A DNA stretch of 64,000 nt, taken from Aaosphaeria pasadenensis. Lineage: Eukaryota > Ascomycota > Dothideomycetes > Pleosporales. The stretch is taken from NCBI GenBank assembly GCA_022813625.1, contig JAKLMB010000002.1, positions 620,001-684,000 on the forward strand, written 5' to 3'. Under the pieces are notes generated by a model. The model was not told the origin of the DNA, made no database searches, and saw only the letters and a list, made by a program, of their open reading frames with translations. Shown here in pieces: positions 47,394 through 59,133 of this stretch. Each line of letters opens with the position of its first letter. Position 1 is the first letter of the stretch. The translations under genes were made by a program, and so were the position numbers.

Positions 47394-49725
47394 TCTGATT
47401 GATAGTTTTGGAGTCTATATGGTGGTTGTTTGAAATGATGATGTGGAACAAAGATCGCGGAGGTAAACTGGAGATGCAACAGGAATCGAATAGACTCAAC
47501 CGGGAGTGCTTAGGTTTACTTTTATGAAATAGAAAGCGGTCCACGCTTTCAATGCTGGATAGGATCTGATGAATGAGAAGGTGAATTTGGCTGTTTGTTG
47601 TATTCTGGAAGCCATCTTGTGAACATTTATACCCATTGATTCTTGTCTTGAGCTCACTGAGGTTACGTATCGTCCACGCCGGCACCGAAAGTCTGTAACT
47701 CTTCAGAAATGAATCCCAGAATGTGTCCTTCTGAAAATATTCAACATAGTTCAAACAAGGATTCGTCTTCTGGCCAGTTTTGACGATTCAAGAGGCTTGG
47801 ATCTCTCCATCTTCCTACCTGAGCCACTGGATGACGCGAAGGGAGGGTTTTGTGCATCCTATCTAGACATGTCTATTCCGAAGAGACTAATTATCTAATA
47901 TTCAATCCAATCACAGCTATCCTCTATACGAACGTGGCTACGAAGCCTACAGGGCGCACGCAATTCACTGTTTCAGCAAGATGTATTGTCAATTCCGGAA
48001 GTACGCTGGCATGTTCAAGAGACACTTATCACACAAGTGGCTTCGTAAAGCAATCGTTATCAACTCGTGGCCTCTGAAGTTGAATGTTTACTGTGAAACT
48101 ATCATCAAGAATCTCTGTGTGGCAATCTCCGGAGACGTATTCACAATTTCGTTCCCTGGTGTCATGTGCGTATAGTTAGCATGGGTAGGAACACAAAATA
48201 TAGCCTAGGCTTGACTAACCGAATATGTATGACAATGCAAGAATAGGAAAGAGATATGATTTCAAAAGCTCAAACTCGCAAAGTCGTAGAAGTAAGGCAC
48301 TGCCCTAGGTCAAGGTTGACAGACGAGAACGCAAGCCTTCCAGGGCGAAGGGGCACAACTACCAACAACTTTGCATTCGTATGAGTGCTGTTTTACAGCG
48401 AACCAGGCGTTCGATTACCCACGCCCTCGGATAAGGTTAATGGCTGTGTTTATTCTGGTAAAAGATACTTCTGGTCTTAGCGAGGAGATATTGTGGAACA
48501 ACAGCATTCTTCAACGACTACAGGCACGCAGTAAACGAGGCCAACCCTACATATTGGAGACAGAAATCTCTTGAGAATTTTAGTCCCTTCAAAAAAAGCA
48601 AAGACTCCTCGTATGGCGCTGCCTTGTAGCGACTGCGAAGGCGGCAAGCGATTCAATCTATCAATATGACAAGACGACGAGCAGTGATTGCACCATTATC
48701 AAAAAGCATGGTCTTGCCGGTTTTTCTGCAGGTAAAGAAGGGATATTAAGCCTTGCATGTCCGTGAAGTCGTCATAGACGCCTTTTCTTTGCCATGACTT
48801 ATGTAGAGAAAGAACGACGTAGTGTTTCAAGTTTGTGAATACCCCGGTCAACGTACCGAAGAAGAATAACAATGGGTTAGAACACGACGATAGTAAGCAC
48901 TAAGAATAATGGAAGATAACTCTTATTTCCACCTCGTAGAGGTTGTTCAATACAACATGCCACTTTATTTTGCAAAAAAGACACAGCCACATCCATTTAT
49001 CTATGGCATGAACCAACACGAGGGGCTTCGCCACGGTCGAGTAGTGGCCAACATTGGGGGCTTATCTACTTTGGGAAGTTGTTTGGGGGAAGGCTGTGCG
49101 AATTTGATTGCACTGGTGCGAGTTCCTCGGTTGCAGGTTCGATGTGCGATGTGCGATGTGCGATGTTCGGGATGAGAGATCCGAAGTGCGATGTTCGAAA
49201 TGAGAGATTCGAAGTGCGAGTAAAAATGCAAGACCAAAAAGTAAGCAACAAGTCTAGGACCAAATCGTTACACTGCATTTGAGGACCTTTAAGGATTTCC
49301 CTTAGCTTGATAACTGGGATAATAAAATCATACACGGACAAGGACGAGCTGTGTATTCTTTTGATGACAAATGTTGTTGGAAGAGGGACGATCTATACTC
49401 TTTGATGTTCATAGCCCACGGATATACGACATGTGAAACTGAGACAAATCCTCCCACGCCACAGGAGCTCAAAAACTATCGATTCGTATGTATGGCCCCG
49501 ATTGCTATCACTGCAGGGCAATGTTACGCCCGGTCAAAGTACGTTCACTCTCGTCCAATCGTTTGCGCAGAGCCGAAGGAAGAGAAAAACAAGAGTGAAG
49601 TGCCTAAAGCCATATGCAATTTCATTTTAATATTTCTATTCTCTAGCGAAGCGTACTCCTACTATATCTAAATCTATCCATGAAACTGTAAATCCTCTTT
49701 AATCTCTGTTTTACGTTTTAGAGCC
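47394..49725. other. Intergenic region of 2.3 kb with nested tandem repeat
   Basis: I find no gene that I can support. The 7-bp/28-bp repeat at 49140 is the only clear structure. The left part is the promoter of the secreted protein gene. Confidence 0.5.
49140..49216 (+). repeat. Nested tandem repeat: 3 x 7 bp followed by 2 x 28 bp
   Basis: Three CGATGTG heptamers (49140-49160) run into two 28-nt units (49161-49188 and 49189-49216). The units share CGATGTTCG, ATGAGAGAT and CGAAGTG and differ at three positions. The 28-mers also begin with the heptamer core, so they probably arose by expansion of it. Confidence 0.85.
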
Positions 49726-51405
49726 TCATTCTTGCACATTGTGAACATCCTCTCCATTACCACTTGCCCAGCGGCTTCTCTTCCTGATCTCCACGCCCCA
49801 GAAATAGAAGAGAAATGGAACCACGCAGAAGACCAGGGCAAGACAGGCTAGAAGGATGCCAGCCGAACGATAACCCATCCCCTCGTACATTCTCTCCGCC
49901 ACCAGAGGGAAAATCGCGCCAACCACATTCCTGACCAAAATCACGCCCGCGAGGGACGACGCCGTGTACTGTCCGTACGAATCAAGGACGAAGTTCAAAA
50001 CGCCTAACACCACAACAAATATTCCTGCGCCAAACAATGCAGAAGCGATGATTGGTACGATCCAATGGACTTTCGACGTGCTGCAACCCGCGAACCAAAA
50101 TAGCGAGACTGGGAGCAAGAAACACGCAGGCAGGCTGAGCCATACCCGAGATTCCGGAGTGCGAACTTTTTGATAGTGGCGCTCTTGAATTGGATAGAGA
50201 GCACAGCCGATGAGGGATCCAACGCATAATCCGAGGAAAGTAAGGGATGTCTGCGCATGGCTGAAACCATGCAAGCGGCCGAAAACAAGAGGGAACGACT
50301 CGTTGAATAGGAACACCAACCCGTAGATCAATCCATTGTACAATGCCGCGGACAGAGTGATAGGTTCGGTAAATAAAAATCGGATGGGCCTCGACAATGT
50401 GACCTTGAACAGATGTCCAAGACTAACTTCTTCAGACGGATTTCGAATCCTCGACGCGCCGTTTGCCAGGCCCTGTGCGGCCAACTGGTCACGCAGTTGA
50501 TTCGATTTCTTCGCCAGGATAATGGTGTGCCGTGTCTCAGGCAGCGTGGTCACAAGAAGAAGCCATGCCCCGCCCAGGACTGCCATGAAGAACCAGAAAA
50601 GCCAGCGCCAACCAAACTTCTCAGCAAAGTATCCTGTCAACGGTAGTGCCAGAGGGGGACCAAGAGTGCTGCTTAGACCATAAATAGCCATAGGTGCACC
50701 ACTGAAGTCTCGCTCCCATAGGTCTGCAATTGTTCCTCCAGTGTTAGTCAGGGGCGCAGAACCAGCAAGTCCCTGGAGGAACCGTAATCCGATTATAGTA
50801 TTCATATCTTTTGCCACAGCCACTGGTGCTTGCATTATGACTAGCAAAAGCCAGGACCATATGTAAATCGGATTGCGACCCCAGTGTTCACTGAGTGGTG
50901 CTAGCAGCATTGGACCGAACGCGAAACCTAATATGTATGTCGACAGACCGGTGGTCACCATCAGGGACGAGCAATGAAATTCTTCTTTGAGCGATTGCGA
51001 TCCTGACGAGTATCCACCAGCGCAGAGACATCTATTATGACATTAGCTTGTGCCGATACCAAAGAAACGATTAGTTGCGTACGTCAAAACATTGAGCATG
51101 CTCACAAAACTTGTGATATACCACTTCCGAGCCTTGGACCAATTTCGCGGATTGTCGATATCATGAGCGGCGAATGCTAGAGTAATCGGGGCTCTTTCGT
51201 CTGGGTGTAATCGAATCCACGAGAAGGCTTCGTATTCGGAAAGTTTGAGTTCAAAATCCTGACATTCTTTACTGAACTCATCGTGAGTGTGTGGGAATTT
51301 GTTTCCAGCCAAGGTTTGACTTGAGCATCCTAGCTGAGCCTCATATGAGGCCAAGTCATGATGTTCTGTCCGTTTGGCTGAGTCGAATTGCTGGACGACG
51401 TTCAT
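49726..51405 (-). CDS. MFS drug:H+ antiporter (DHA1-type)
   Basis: Exons 51083-51405 and 49726-51031 encode 542 residues. The hydrophilic N-terminus ends in the DHA1 pre-membrane motif DIDNPRNWSKARKW. Further signatures are YILGFAFGPMLLAPLSE with HWGRNPIYIW (motif A-like), LRFLQGLAGSAPLTNTGGTI, and TLGPPLALPLTGYF (antiporter motif C-like). The second half begins at FRIRNP-like linker residues and LSRPIRFLFTEPI, with six further spans. About 12 membrane segments are visible. It probably exports toxic compounds, polyamines or secondary metabolites at the plasma membrane. No biosynthetic cluster is evident around it. Confidence 0.9.
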
Positions 51406-52528
51406 GTGTACTTTGGTGTGAATTGGAGGAGTGTCGATCTATTGCGAATACTCTAGAATGTAATGTAATGTAATTGTGATGAGTAGAATCCATCATTGTC
51501 GATAGAATAATCCTTATTTAATATTGCAACGGTTCAGTAATTGTCTGCTGTTCAATGCTATGATTTCGATGAATGCAACAATAGGTATCTCGATGTGGCT
51601 CAACAGGAGACGGGTGGGGTGATCATGCCCCCACGAAAATCCAAAGCCAAGCCTGGCAGGCTGGACCGAACAGCCGACCGCTCAAATTCTTCACCCAACA
51701 CGTCTTTTGTCACCGTTACTTTGCATCGAGGCATTCCAGATTCTCAGAAAAGAATGTCGTGTTCAATACTTTCTATGCGTTGAAATCATAGCCAAGCAAT
51801 TCCATGGTTTTCCAGAGTGACGAGTGACGCGTACCAGCTCTTGTTCAGTGCTGATGCAAAGTATAGGAGTCGATGCTGGAGTGATTATTCCATCGTTTCT
51901 GAAGCGAATAACATGTTAGTCACCTTCCACCTTCAGAGATAGAGAGTAGCGGTGTATATTCCACAGCTGCATACATGCTACGCTTGGCGAATTGGGCACT
52001 TTGATCCCATCGAAATCATTTTGAACAACCAAATCATGTGCAAAGCTGTTCCATTATTATATTGAATAGTAGTGGGCTATTTTCCAGTATGTCCCTATTA
52101 CCTCCATAAACAACAGAGCATGCGTTTTCCTTGGCTAACAATGTTGTCATGGTGGAACAGGTCCAAAGTCCTTTTGTATTCATCAACGATCAAGTATTCT
52201 CCTACACCACTAGATTCATTCATGGCTACGGCATATGGCAAACAAAATCAATAGTTGGTTGTTTCAATATCCGGCAATACACATCGACGCATTTAAATTG
52301 TGGCTTTCGTTAGCTTACTACCAAACCACCACAACACCAATCCATTGAGCTGCAATTCTTCGGTCATCTCTTTGAACAAACAATTATACGTCGGTCAAGT
52401 AATGAGGTTACAGACATTCATTGCAGACTGACTAGCAAATAAGATGTAGTCTACGGCACTTCCTCCCTTTCAAATTTGCCCAACTCCCCAGGATCATCCC
52501 TCCAGAAGAGTGGCTCGCCCAATCTGAT
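51406..52528. other. Intergenic region of 1.1 kb
   Basis: No gene seen; the left end is the MFS promoter and the right end the 3' side of the small secreted protein gene. Confidence 0.55.
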
Positions 52529-52813
52529 TTAACAATCTGTGACCCTGAAGGCCTTGACAGGCTGGCTCAGAGTCTTCTTCCAGTCATTGCAAGAGTATCC
52601 AACTTGGTTGGTGCAGCCGGCGTCGTTGTAGAGGTGGAGGCAGCAGCTCGAGTACCAAGCATTGGCCCAATCCAAAGCCTTTCCTTTGGCGGTCACAGAG
52701 GCCTTGCAATCTCTGTCTCCCTTTCCATTCCAGACGTTTCCACCGAGAGTCAAGGTCCAGGCATTGATGGCTGCTGGAGCAACTGCGAGCAAGGCGATGT
52801 TGGAGAACTTCAT
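52529..52813 (-). CDS. Small cysteine-rich secreted protein (effector-like)
   Basis: This is a single exon of 94 residues. The ATG at 52813 begins a typical signal peptide (MKFSNIALLAVAPAAINA) with cleavage near residue 18. The mature part of about 76 residues has six cysteines: 36, 57, 58, 67, 75 and 94, the last being the C-terminal residue. Three disulfides are therefore possible. Tryptophans are abundant. A TATA box lies upstream. No family is recognised. Size, secretion and cysteine content fit candidate effectors or antimicrobial-type proteins, but function is unknown. Confidence 0.82.
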   Translation of the reverse strand: MKFSNIALLAVAPAAINAWTLTLGGNVWNGKGDRDCKASVTAKGKALDWANAWYSSCCLHLYNDAGCTNQVGYSCNDWKKTLSQPVKAFRVTDC

Positions 52814-52978
52814 GTTGACTGACTGGGCTTTGTCAATTTTGCACAGAGACAATACTGGAGAGTAGACTGAGACTCTTACAATTGAGGTTTGGTGGATTCG
52901 ATTGAGAATGTTTTGATTTTGTTTTCTTGTTGTGGCAGTGAGCTGTGAGACTGAATCCAAAGCTGCAATTGACCATCC

Positions 52979-52985
52979 TTTTATA
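52979..52985 (-). promoter_or_regulatory. TATA box of the small secreted protein gene
   Basis: TATAAAA on the minus strand lies about 166 nt upstream of the start at 52813, implying a leader of roughly 130 nt. Confidence 0.45.
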
Positions 52986-54574
52986 CATTTTCCGTTCCCT
53001 TTCTTCTCCCTTTCCTCCTTCCAACCGACGATGGTCCTCATGCAATCATTTCCCGCATCCATCTCCTATTACGCTCTTACCGGATGTTCATTTCTATTCT
53101 CTCTTCGCATTCTCGCATTCTTTGCTCTTTCGTGCTTTGGCCATTCGCCAAAGGAAGCGAGAAGCCCTTGCATCCCTGGCAACTGCGGCTGAAGCAATTA
53201 CACGATTTAATCTAATCTTCGTGACCACGCATATCTCAGGTCCCCTGATCTACCTACCGAGCAAAGTCTTCCCAGTGGTCAGGCTGTACGACTGTTCCTG
53301 AACGCCCACAGTCCGGGGTAACCAGATCCCATGATTCTATTGGTCGGTGGCGCCGGTGATCATCCCAATGGAGTATCCAATCACGCCGGGTCGCCGATGT
53401 AGAACGCTGGTGAGCATATTCCAAGGCTGCAAAGTATTACAGAAGAGTAATATGTGCGCGCGACCTTGGCTTAATTCTGGAACGATCAATGGAATCGGGC
53501 CTGTAGGGCATAAGCGGGGAATGCGAAAAACATGTGTCTATGAGGTTATATTTGGATTGAAGCCTAGGGGTCTGGACTTTCTTGAGTCTAAAGTGGTTTT
53601 TGTTGGTTCGCGAAGCCCAAACAAATTTAAAAGTTGGGGGCGGAAAGGAGAGCTGAGATCCCCCAATATCCTTCCAGTTGGATACCACAACAAAGAGCGC
53701 GTGCAATTGGGGCATCTCTTAATTAGTTGTGAGCCCTTATATCTGACGATGTAGATGACCGAAGTAATGTACTTCAAAATCAGAGCGAAGTGGATTGCTC
53801 GAGGGAGCTGCTGAAGGTTTCATCGTAAGGTGGTAACACGCAGCCACTAAGAGGTTACCCCGCTGGACAGTCAATTTTCCCCAACGTCGTCGCCCCGCAG
53901 TCATCTGTCTCCTTTAACTCGATAGAGTAGTCGATTTGCTAAAGATATCTTCATTGCATCTGCTAACCGATGCGAAATCCTACGAATGCGAAGGTTCATA
54001 CGACGGCTCTACCCGAGGGTTTCTCGTTGGCAAAGAGTGTGCATGTCGTGAGGAGGGACGGACTGTTCCGACTTTGATCACCGTGAGCAACGGTATAGTC
54101 AACGACATGCTTTTTTCCTCTCAGTAGTTTTCCTGATAGTAAATGCGGATGAGGCTACTGCTATCGATTTGCTCTCTCCGTTACCGTTACCAGTTGCTCT
54201 AGTCGCAAGTAAGCAAAGCCCATAACGGCTCAGGCGCACGCTAGGACCTGGCTCCACGAGCTTGATCGTAACAAGAAATGCCGCCCAACTCCCTGACTTC
54301 ATGCTTGCCTTCCGACATAGCATTCTTATCAGGCATCACAGGAGCCGTGATATCGTGACGTACGTAGCATGCCTTCGGGTGAACAAATCCAGGAACCCGC
54401 CAGAACGCGACGATCCCCCTCCAAAGTCGGATGGTGCCAAGTAGGTACTTCTTCGGTGGTCGGAACAATGATCGCTGCACCTCACCGTAGAATTGAAAGG
54501 TAACATCGTCAAAGAACGATCTGCCATCATGCCTCGGAAATGTGCTGCCGAGATTTTGTATGTACATGTATCTG

Positions 54575-54581
54575 TATAAAT
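54575..54581 (+). promoter_or_regulatory. TATA box of the GH29 gene
   Basis: TATAAAT occurs 62 nt upstream of the ATG at 54637. Confidence 0.45.
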
Positions 54582-54636
54582 GTTGATCGTCACCGTTAGA
54601 AAAGTAGTCGCAGCTCGTCCATAGAACTTCGTCACG

Positions 54637-57084
54637 ATGGATTGGAAATACATTGCAGTGCGGCTCAGTCTTTTGTCTATAAAATTCTGCATTGTACACG
54701 GACATAGTTTGAATGTAGAATCATCTGTACCATTGGACCTGACCCCATACTACAATAACCAAGGATTTGGAACATACCCGGGAGAAGCCTCCTTCGACAT
54801 CCTCAATCAATCGTACCCTGCATTCCCTGCCCTAGACTACGGAAACACCTCTTTCGCATCCCGAACAGGCATCCGCTACAATCTGCCAGGATACCGCGGA
54901 CCTTCCACCCCAGACAACATAATCTGCTCCGGCCAAACGATCAACGTATCATCAGAAGGAAAGCCATACTTCGCTGCATCATTCCTCCATTCCTCGGATG
55001 TACGCAGCAAGAAGGTACTCGGAAACGTCACATTCAACTATGCAGACAACACCACATCAGTGAAAGAGCTTCGTAGCGAGCCGTGGTGGGCATTCCTCAC
55101 GATAACACGTGGAGAGCTCGTATACGATTCGTTCTACACGGGCAACTCGACCAACTGGAACACGAGCCATATCTTCGAGTTCGAGGCTGCACTTCAGCCA
55201 GGGAAGAAACTAGTTTCGATCACGCTGCCTAATACAACGAACAAAACAGAAGGCCGGATTCATATCTTCGGCGTGAGCCTTTGGGAAGGTAGTGATTCTG
55301 GTATTGGCGTTCAGAGCGCGAGGCCGACGCAGAAGTCGTCGGAGGATGGGTCGCAGCTTGTGGAAGTTATTCTGAACAACTCAGGTGACGAATGTGTTCA
55401 TGGAGAAGGTTTAAGTATTGAGATCTTGGGTGAGGGAGTGGAAACAGTCCAGGCTGGGTATATCAAACGACTATGCCCTGGCGACCAGAAACGCGTCAAT
55501 GTCGCTATATCCGGCTCAGGTGCAAAGGATCTCAAAGTCATAGTTAGCCAGCGCGATGAAAAGATTCATTCTCGCTCTTTCAAGAATGTACAAATTGGGC
55601 TCACTGAATGGACGACAGACCACCAGAACCTCGCCCGCCACGAGTCGCCGGAGTGGTTCGACAACAGCAAATTCGGCATCTTCATCCACTGGGGCGTATA
55701 CTCAGTCCCCGGCTGGGGAAACTCAACACCCTACGAAAGCTACGCCGAATGGTTCTGGTGGTACACCACGCATCTCGCAGGCGACAGGTCCAATTTCCGC
55801 GGCTATCGCGAAGAGACCTTTGGCCCAGAACTCAACTACGACGACTTCTTCTCCAACTTCACTGCCGCCAAATACGACCCCAAAGAATGGGTCGATCTGA
55901 TCGCAGACGCCGGCGCGAAGTACTTCGTCATCACGACAAAACACCACGACGGCTTCGCTCTCTTCGACGCGGGGAACACTACAAACCGCACGAGTCTGCA
56001 CTACGGGCCTCAGCGAGATCTAGTCAAAGACCTCTTCGACGCAGCGCGCGAGCACCAACCCGCCCTAAAACGCGGCACCTACTTCAGCATACCAGAATGG
56101 TTCAATCCGTCATGGGGGCCCTACGGCTTCACGCAGTTCGACCGGCCCAGCTCGACGTCGCATCCGGGCATCATCGCGCGAAACCCGTACACGAACATGA
56201 CAGAGCCGTATACCGGTCACGTCGAGGTCGACGACTTCATCACCGATGTCATGGTTCCGCAGATGGATATCCTGGCGTACGAGTATGGCACTGATATCGT
56301 GTGGTGCGATGCTGGTGCTTCGAATGGCACGGATGGGTTCGCGGCGAGGTGGTTCAATGCGGCGCGCGAGCAGGGGAGAGAGGTTACGATTAATTCGCGC
56401 TGTGGCACGGCGTTTGTGAATGATTTCGATACGCCGGAGTATGCGACGTTTGCGACGCCGCAGCGACAGAAGTGGGAAAGTAATCGGTAAGTCTACGCGT
56501 GATGATATCAGATGAATAAGGGAATCAAAATGTGGCGTGAACAAGAGCTGACAAGTGGTATTAGTGGCATGGATCCTTTCAGCTATGGATATAATCGCGC
56601 GACACCGGACGAGGAGTACATGAATGCGACGACCCTGATCACTACCTTGGTAGACATGATTTCCAAGAACGGCAACCTGCTCCTGAATATCGGTCCTCGA
56701 GCAGATGGTACCATTCCCCAGGTTGAGATTGACAATCTGCGAGAGGCTGGAGAGTGGATCAAGGAACATGAAGAAGCGATCTATAATACTACCTATTGGT
56801 TTAAGCAAGCTGAAGTAGTGGACGAGGGTGTGAATATTCGGTTCACCCAGACAGATGACGCGTTCTATCTTCTCTCTTTGGCCGAACCAATTGGTGGGAA
56901 GCTGGTCGTGTATGCGCCGATCCCAATCTTGAAAGGGGATAGGGTGGGTCTTGTGAGTGCTGGTGAGGAGGGTCAGGACCTAGCTTGGAGTAACGACGAT
57001 GGTGTGCTTACCATTGAAGTCCATGGCGATATCGTTGCGAAAGTCGATAAGTGTTGGGTTTTTAAAATCGAATACTTGGCTTAA
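54637..57084 (+). CDS. Secreted GH29 alpha-L-fucosidase with long N-terminal extension
   Basis: Exons 54637-56486 and 56565-57084 encode 789 residues. The N-terminus has a hydrophobic signal-like segment (VRLSLLSIKFCIVHG). About 320 residues follow that I do not recognise, beta-rich with many N-glycosylation sequons. The GH29 barrel begins at WFDNSKFGIFIHWGVYSVPG, with ESYAEWFWW, YFVITTKHHDGFALF and the nucleophile strand DIVWCDAG (Asp558). The second exon continues with MISKNGNLLLNIGPRADG, a strong GH29 signature, and a C-terminal beta-domain. It hydrolyses terminal alpha-L-fucose from plant xyloglucan or glycoproteins outside the cell. Typical family members are about 450-600 residues, so the N-terminal module is extra. 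The precise linkage specificity cannot be read. Confidence 0.93.
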
Positions 57085-57441
57085 AGACGATAAGAAGTAG
57101 AACTGAGATGAGTATCGATTATTCATAAGTATAGCATCAAACATTTCAAGGAATTACTGCATATAAAAGTAAACATTGTAACATTTCTATGGGTATTGTG
57201 AATGCGGCCGATGCAAATGCACCTTGTCGCGTTCCAAAACAGTCTCTAATCATATGGCATTCATGCGCTACGGCATGATGAGCAGGTCATATAGCTCAAC
57301 AATATGACTGCGGGGTATAATTATCCTCCATGGTATAACAACAAGCAAATCAAAGATTGACACTTTTTTTTTGTTCTTTCAAGTCGTTGTGGATATTGCA
57401 GCATCAAGCTAGCTTTGATAGTCCAGTACAAAGTACTGAAT
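57085..57441. other. Convergent 3' spacer between GH29 and the hexose transporter
   Basis: No gene is seen. A T-run near 57366-57374 is probably part of the 3' region of one of the two convergent genes. Confidence 0.6.
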
Positions 57442-59133
57442 TTATGATTGCTCGGTGGCAGTAAGACCGCCATTGGGAGTAAGGTTCTCGGACTTCTCAC
57501 CGCGAGAATCCTTGGAGTTGCGACCAGATTCCTCGTCGGAGAAGTCAGAAGCATACTCGCGAGCGCGAGCCTCGATCTCGGCCTCGGTCATATGAGGAAG
57601 CTCCTTAGCGGCGCGGACATAGCTCATGTTCTCGCAGTAGCCCTTGGCGAAGATAAGATCAATCTCCTCGAGGCTTCGGCCGGATGTCTCGGGGTAAAGG
57701 AAGTAGATGATCGGGAAGAAGAGTGCGTTCATGACGGCAAAGAAGAGGTAAGTTCCCCAGCCGATACCGCTCAACATGACAGGAGTAACCATGACGATGA
57801 AGAAGTTCCAAAGCCAGTTGGAAATGGTGGATGTAGCGTTGGCCTTCGCACGAGTCTTGAGGGGGTTGATCTCGGCGGGGTAAAGCCAGGGCAATGGCAA
57901 CCAGGTGGCACCGAAGAAGGCGATGTAAGTGAACAAGCCAACGGCGGCACCCTTTGCGTTCTGCTCGCCGCCTGGGATGAGAGCACCGAAGGTAATGACC
58001 ATAGAAAGACACTGTCCAACGGTTCCCCAGAGGAAAAGCTTACGGCGGCCGACACGCTCAACGGCAAACCATGAGGTGGTGGCGAAGGCGGAGTAGACAA
58101 TCATGTTGACACCACCAAGGAGAAGAGCCATGTTGTGATCGACACCAATGGAATTCTGGAAGAGAATGGGGAAGTAGTAGATGACCGCATTGCATCCGGA
58201 CAGCTGCTGCATCATTTGGGAGGAGACTCCCAAAAGCATACGGCGGAGGTGCTGGCTCTTGCCGTTGGTGAAAAGAGCAGAAACCGGTGTAACACCGCCA
58301 TGGTGACCAGATGCACGGATACCATCAACAATGACACCCAACTGAAGCTGAACTTCAGGGTCGTCGCGACGTAAGCCGTTCAGCCCAGCCAACACAGTTG
58401 TGGCCTCCTCCGTGCGATCCTTGGTGAGCAACCAACGAGGCGACTCAGGCAAGGAGGTCATCATTCCTAGAACGATGAGCGCAAAGAGGCACTGGAAAGC
58501 GATGGGGAATCGCCAGGTAAAGTCGTCGGGTCCGTAGAGACAGCCATAGTCAATCCAGTAAGCGATCAACGTGCCAATGGCGACATTACCGCCCTCAATG
58601 CAGATGAGTTTACCACGGCTCTTTGCCTTGCAGCACTCTGCCTGGTAAGTCGGAATCGTCGAGGTGTTGATACCATTGCCGACACCAGTGATGCAACGGC
58701 CAATGATAAATTGTGCAGTTGCGCCGCTGCCGACAGGAACAGAAGAGATCTGGATGATAACTCCAATGATCATGACAAAACCACCAAGGAAGATAGACTT
58801 GCGACGACCGAGGTAATCACCGAAGGTCAAGATAAAGCAGGCACCAAGGAAACAGCCAGCAGCATAGATGGCGACAACGAAGCCTTCGTAAGTACCTTGT
58901 TTGGGTCAGCATGGCAGTCTTGACTGATGATAAGTGGGGAACGTACTGTCACCATCGACTTCGGGGAAAGCAGTAGTGAATGCAGGGGAGCTGACGATAC
59001 CGCTCATAACACCCTGATCGTAACCAAAGAGCAAGAAATCGGTGGTCGCGACGATAGTGATGAGCATTTGCAGGGCTCGTCCAGAGGCGCCCCAATACGT
59101 GGGGACGCCCGCCTCAGTCTCTGAAATTCCCAT
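57442..59133 (-). CDS. MFS hexose/sugar transporter
   Basis: Exons 58947-59133 and 57442-58895 encode 546 residues. The sugar-porter signatures are all present: FGYDQGVMSGIVSSPAF in TM1, FGDYLGRRKSIFLGG after TM2, PESPRWLLTKDR at the end of TM6, QQLSGCNAVIYYFPILF in TM7, ERVGRRKLFLWG between TM8 and TM9, and PETSGRSLEEIDLIF after TM12. This is a 12-span plasma-membrane proton symporter or facilitator for hexoses, pentoses or related sugars. The acidic C-tail (SDFSDEESGRNSKDS) is probably regulatory. It is convergent with the fucosidase. Substrate specificity is not assignable. Confidence 0.95.

Larger units (their letters stand above)
52814..54636. other. Divergent spacer between the small secreted protein and the fucosidase
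   Basis: These 1.8 kb carry no supportable gene. A frame at 53347-53754 is open on both strands but shows no recognisable domain. Confidence 0.55.
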
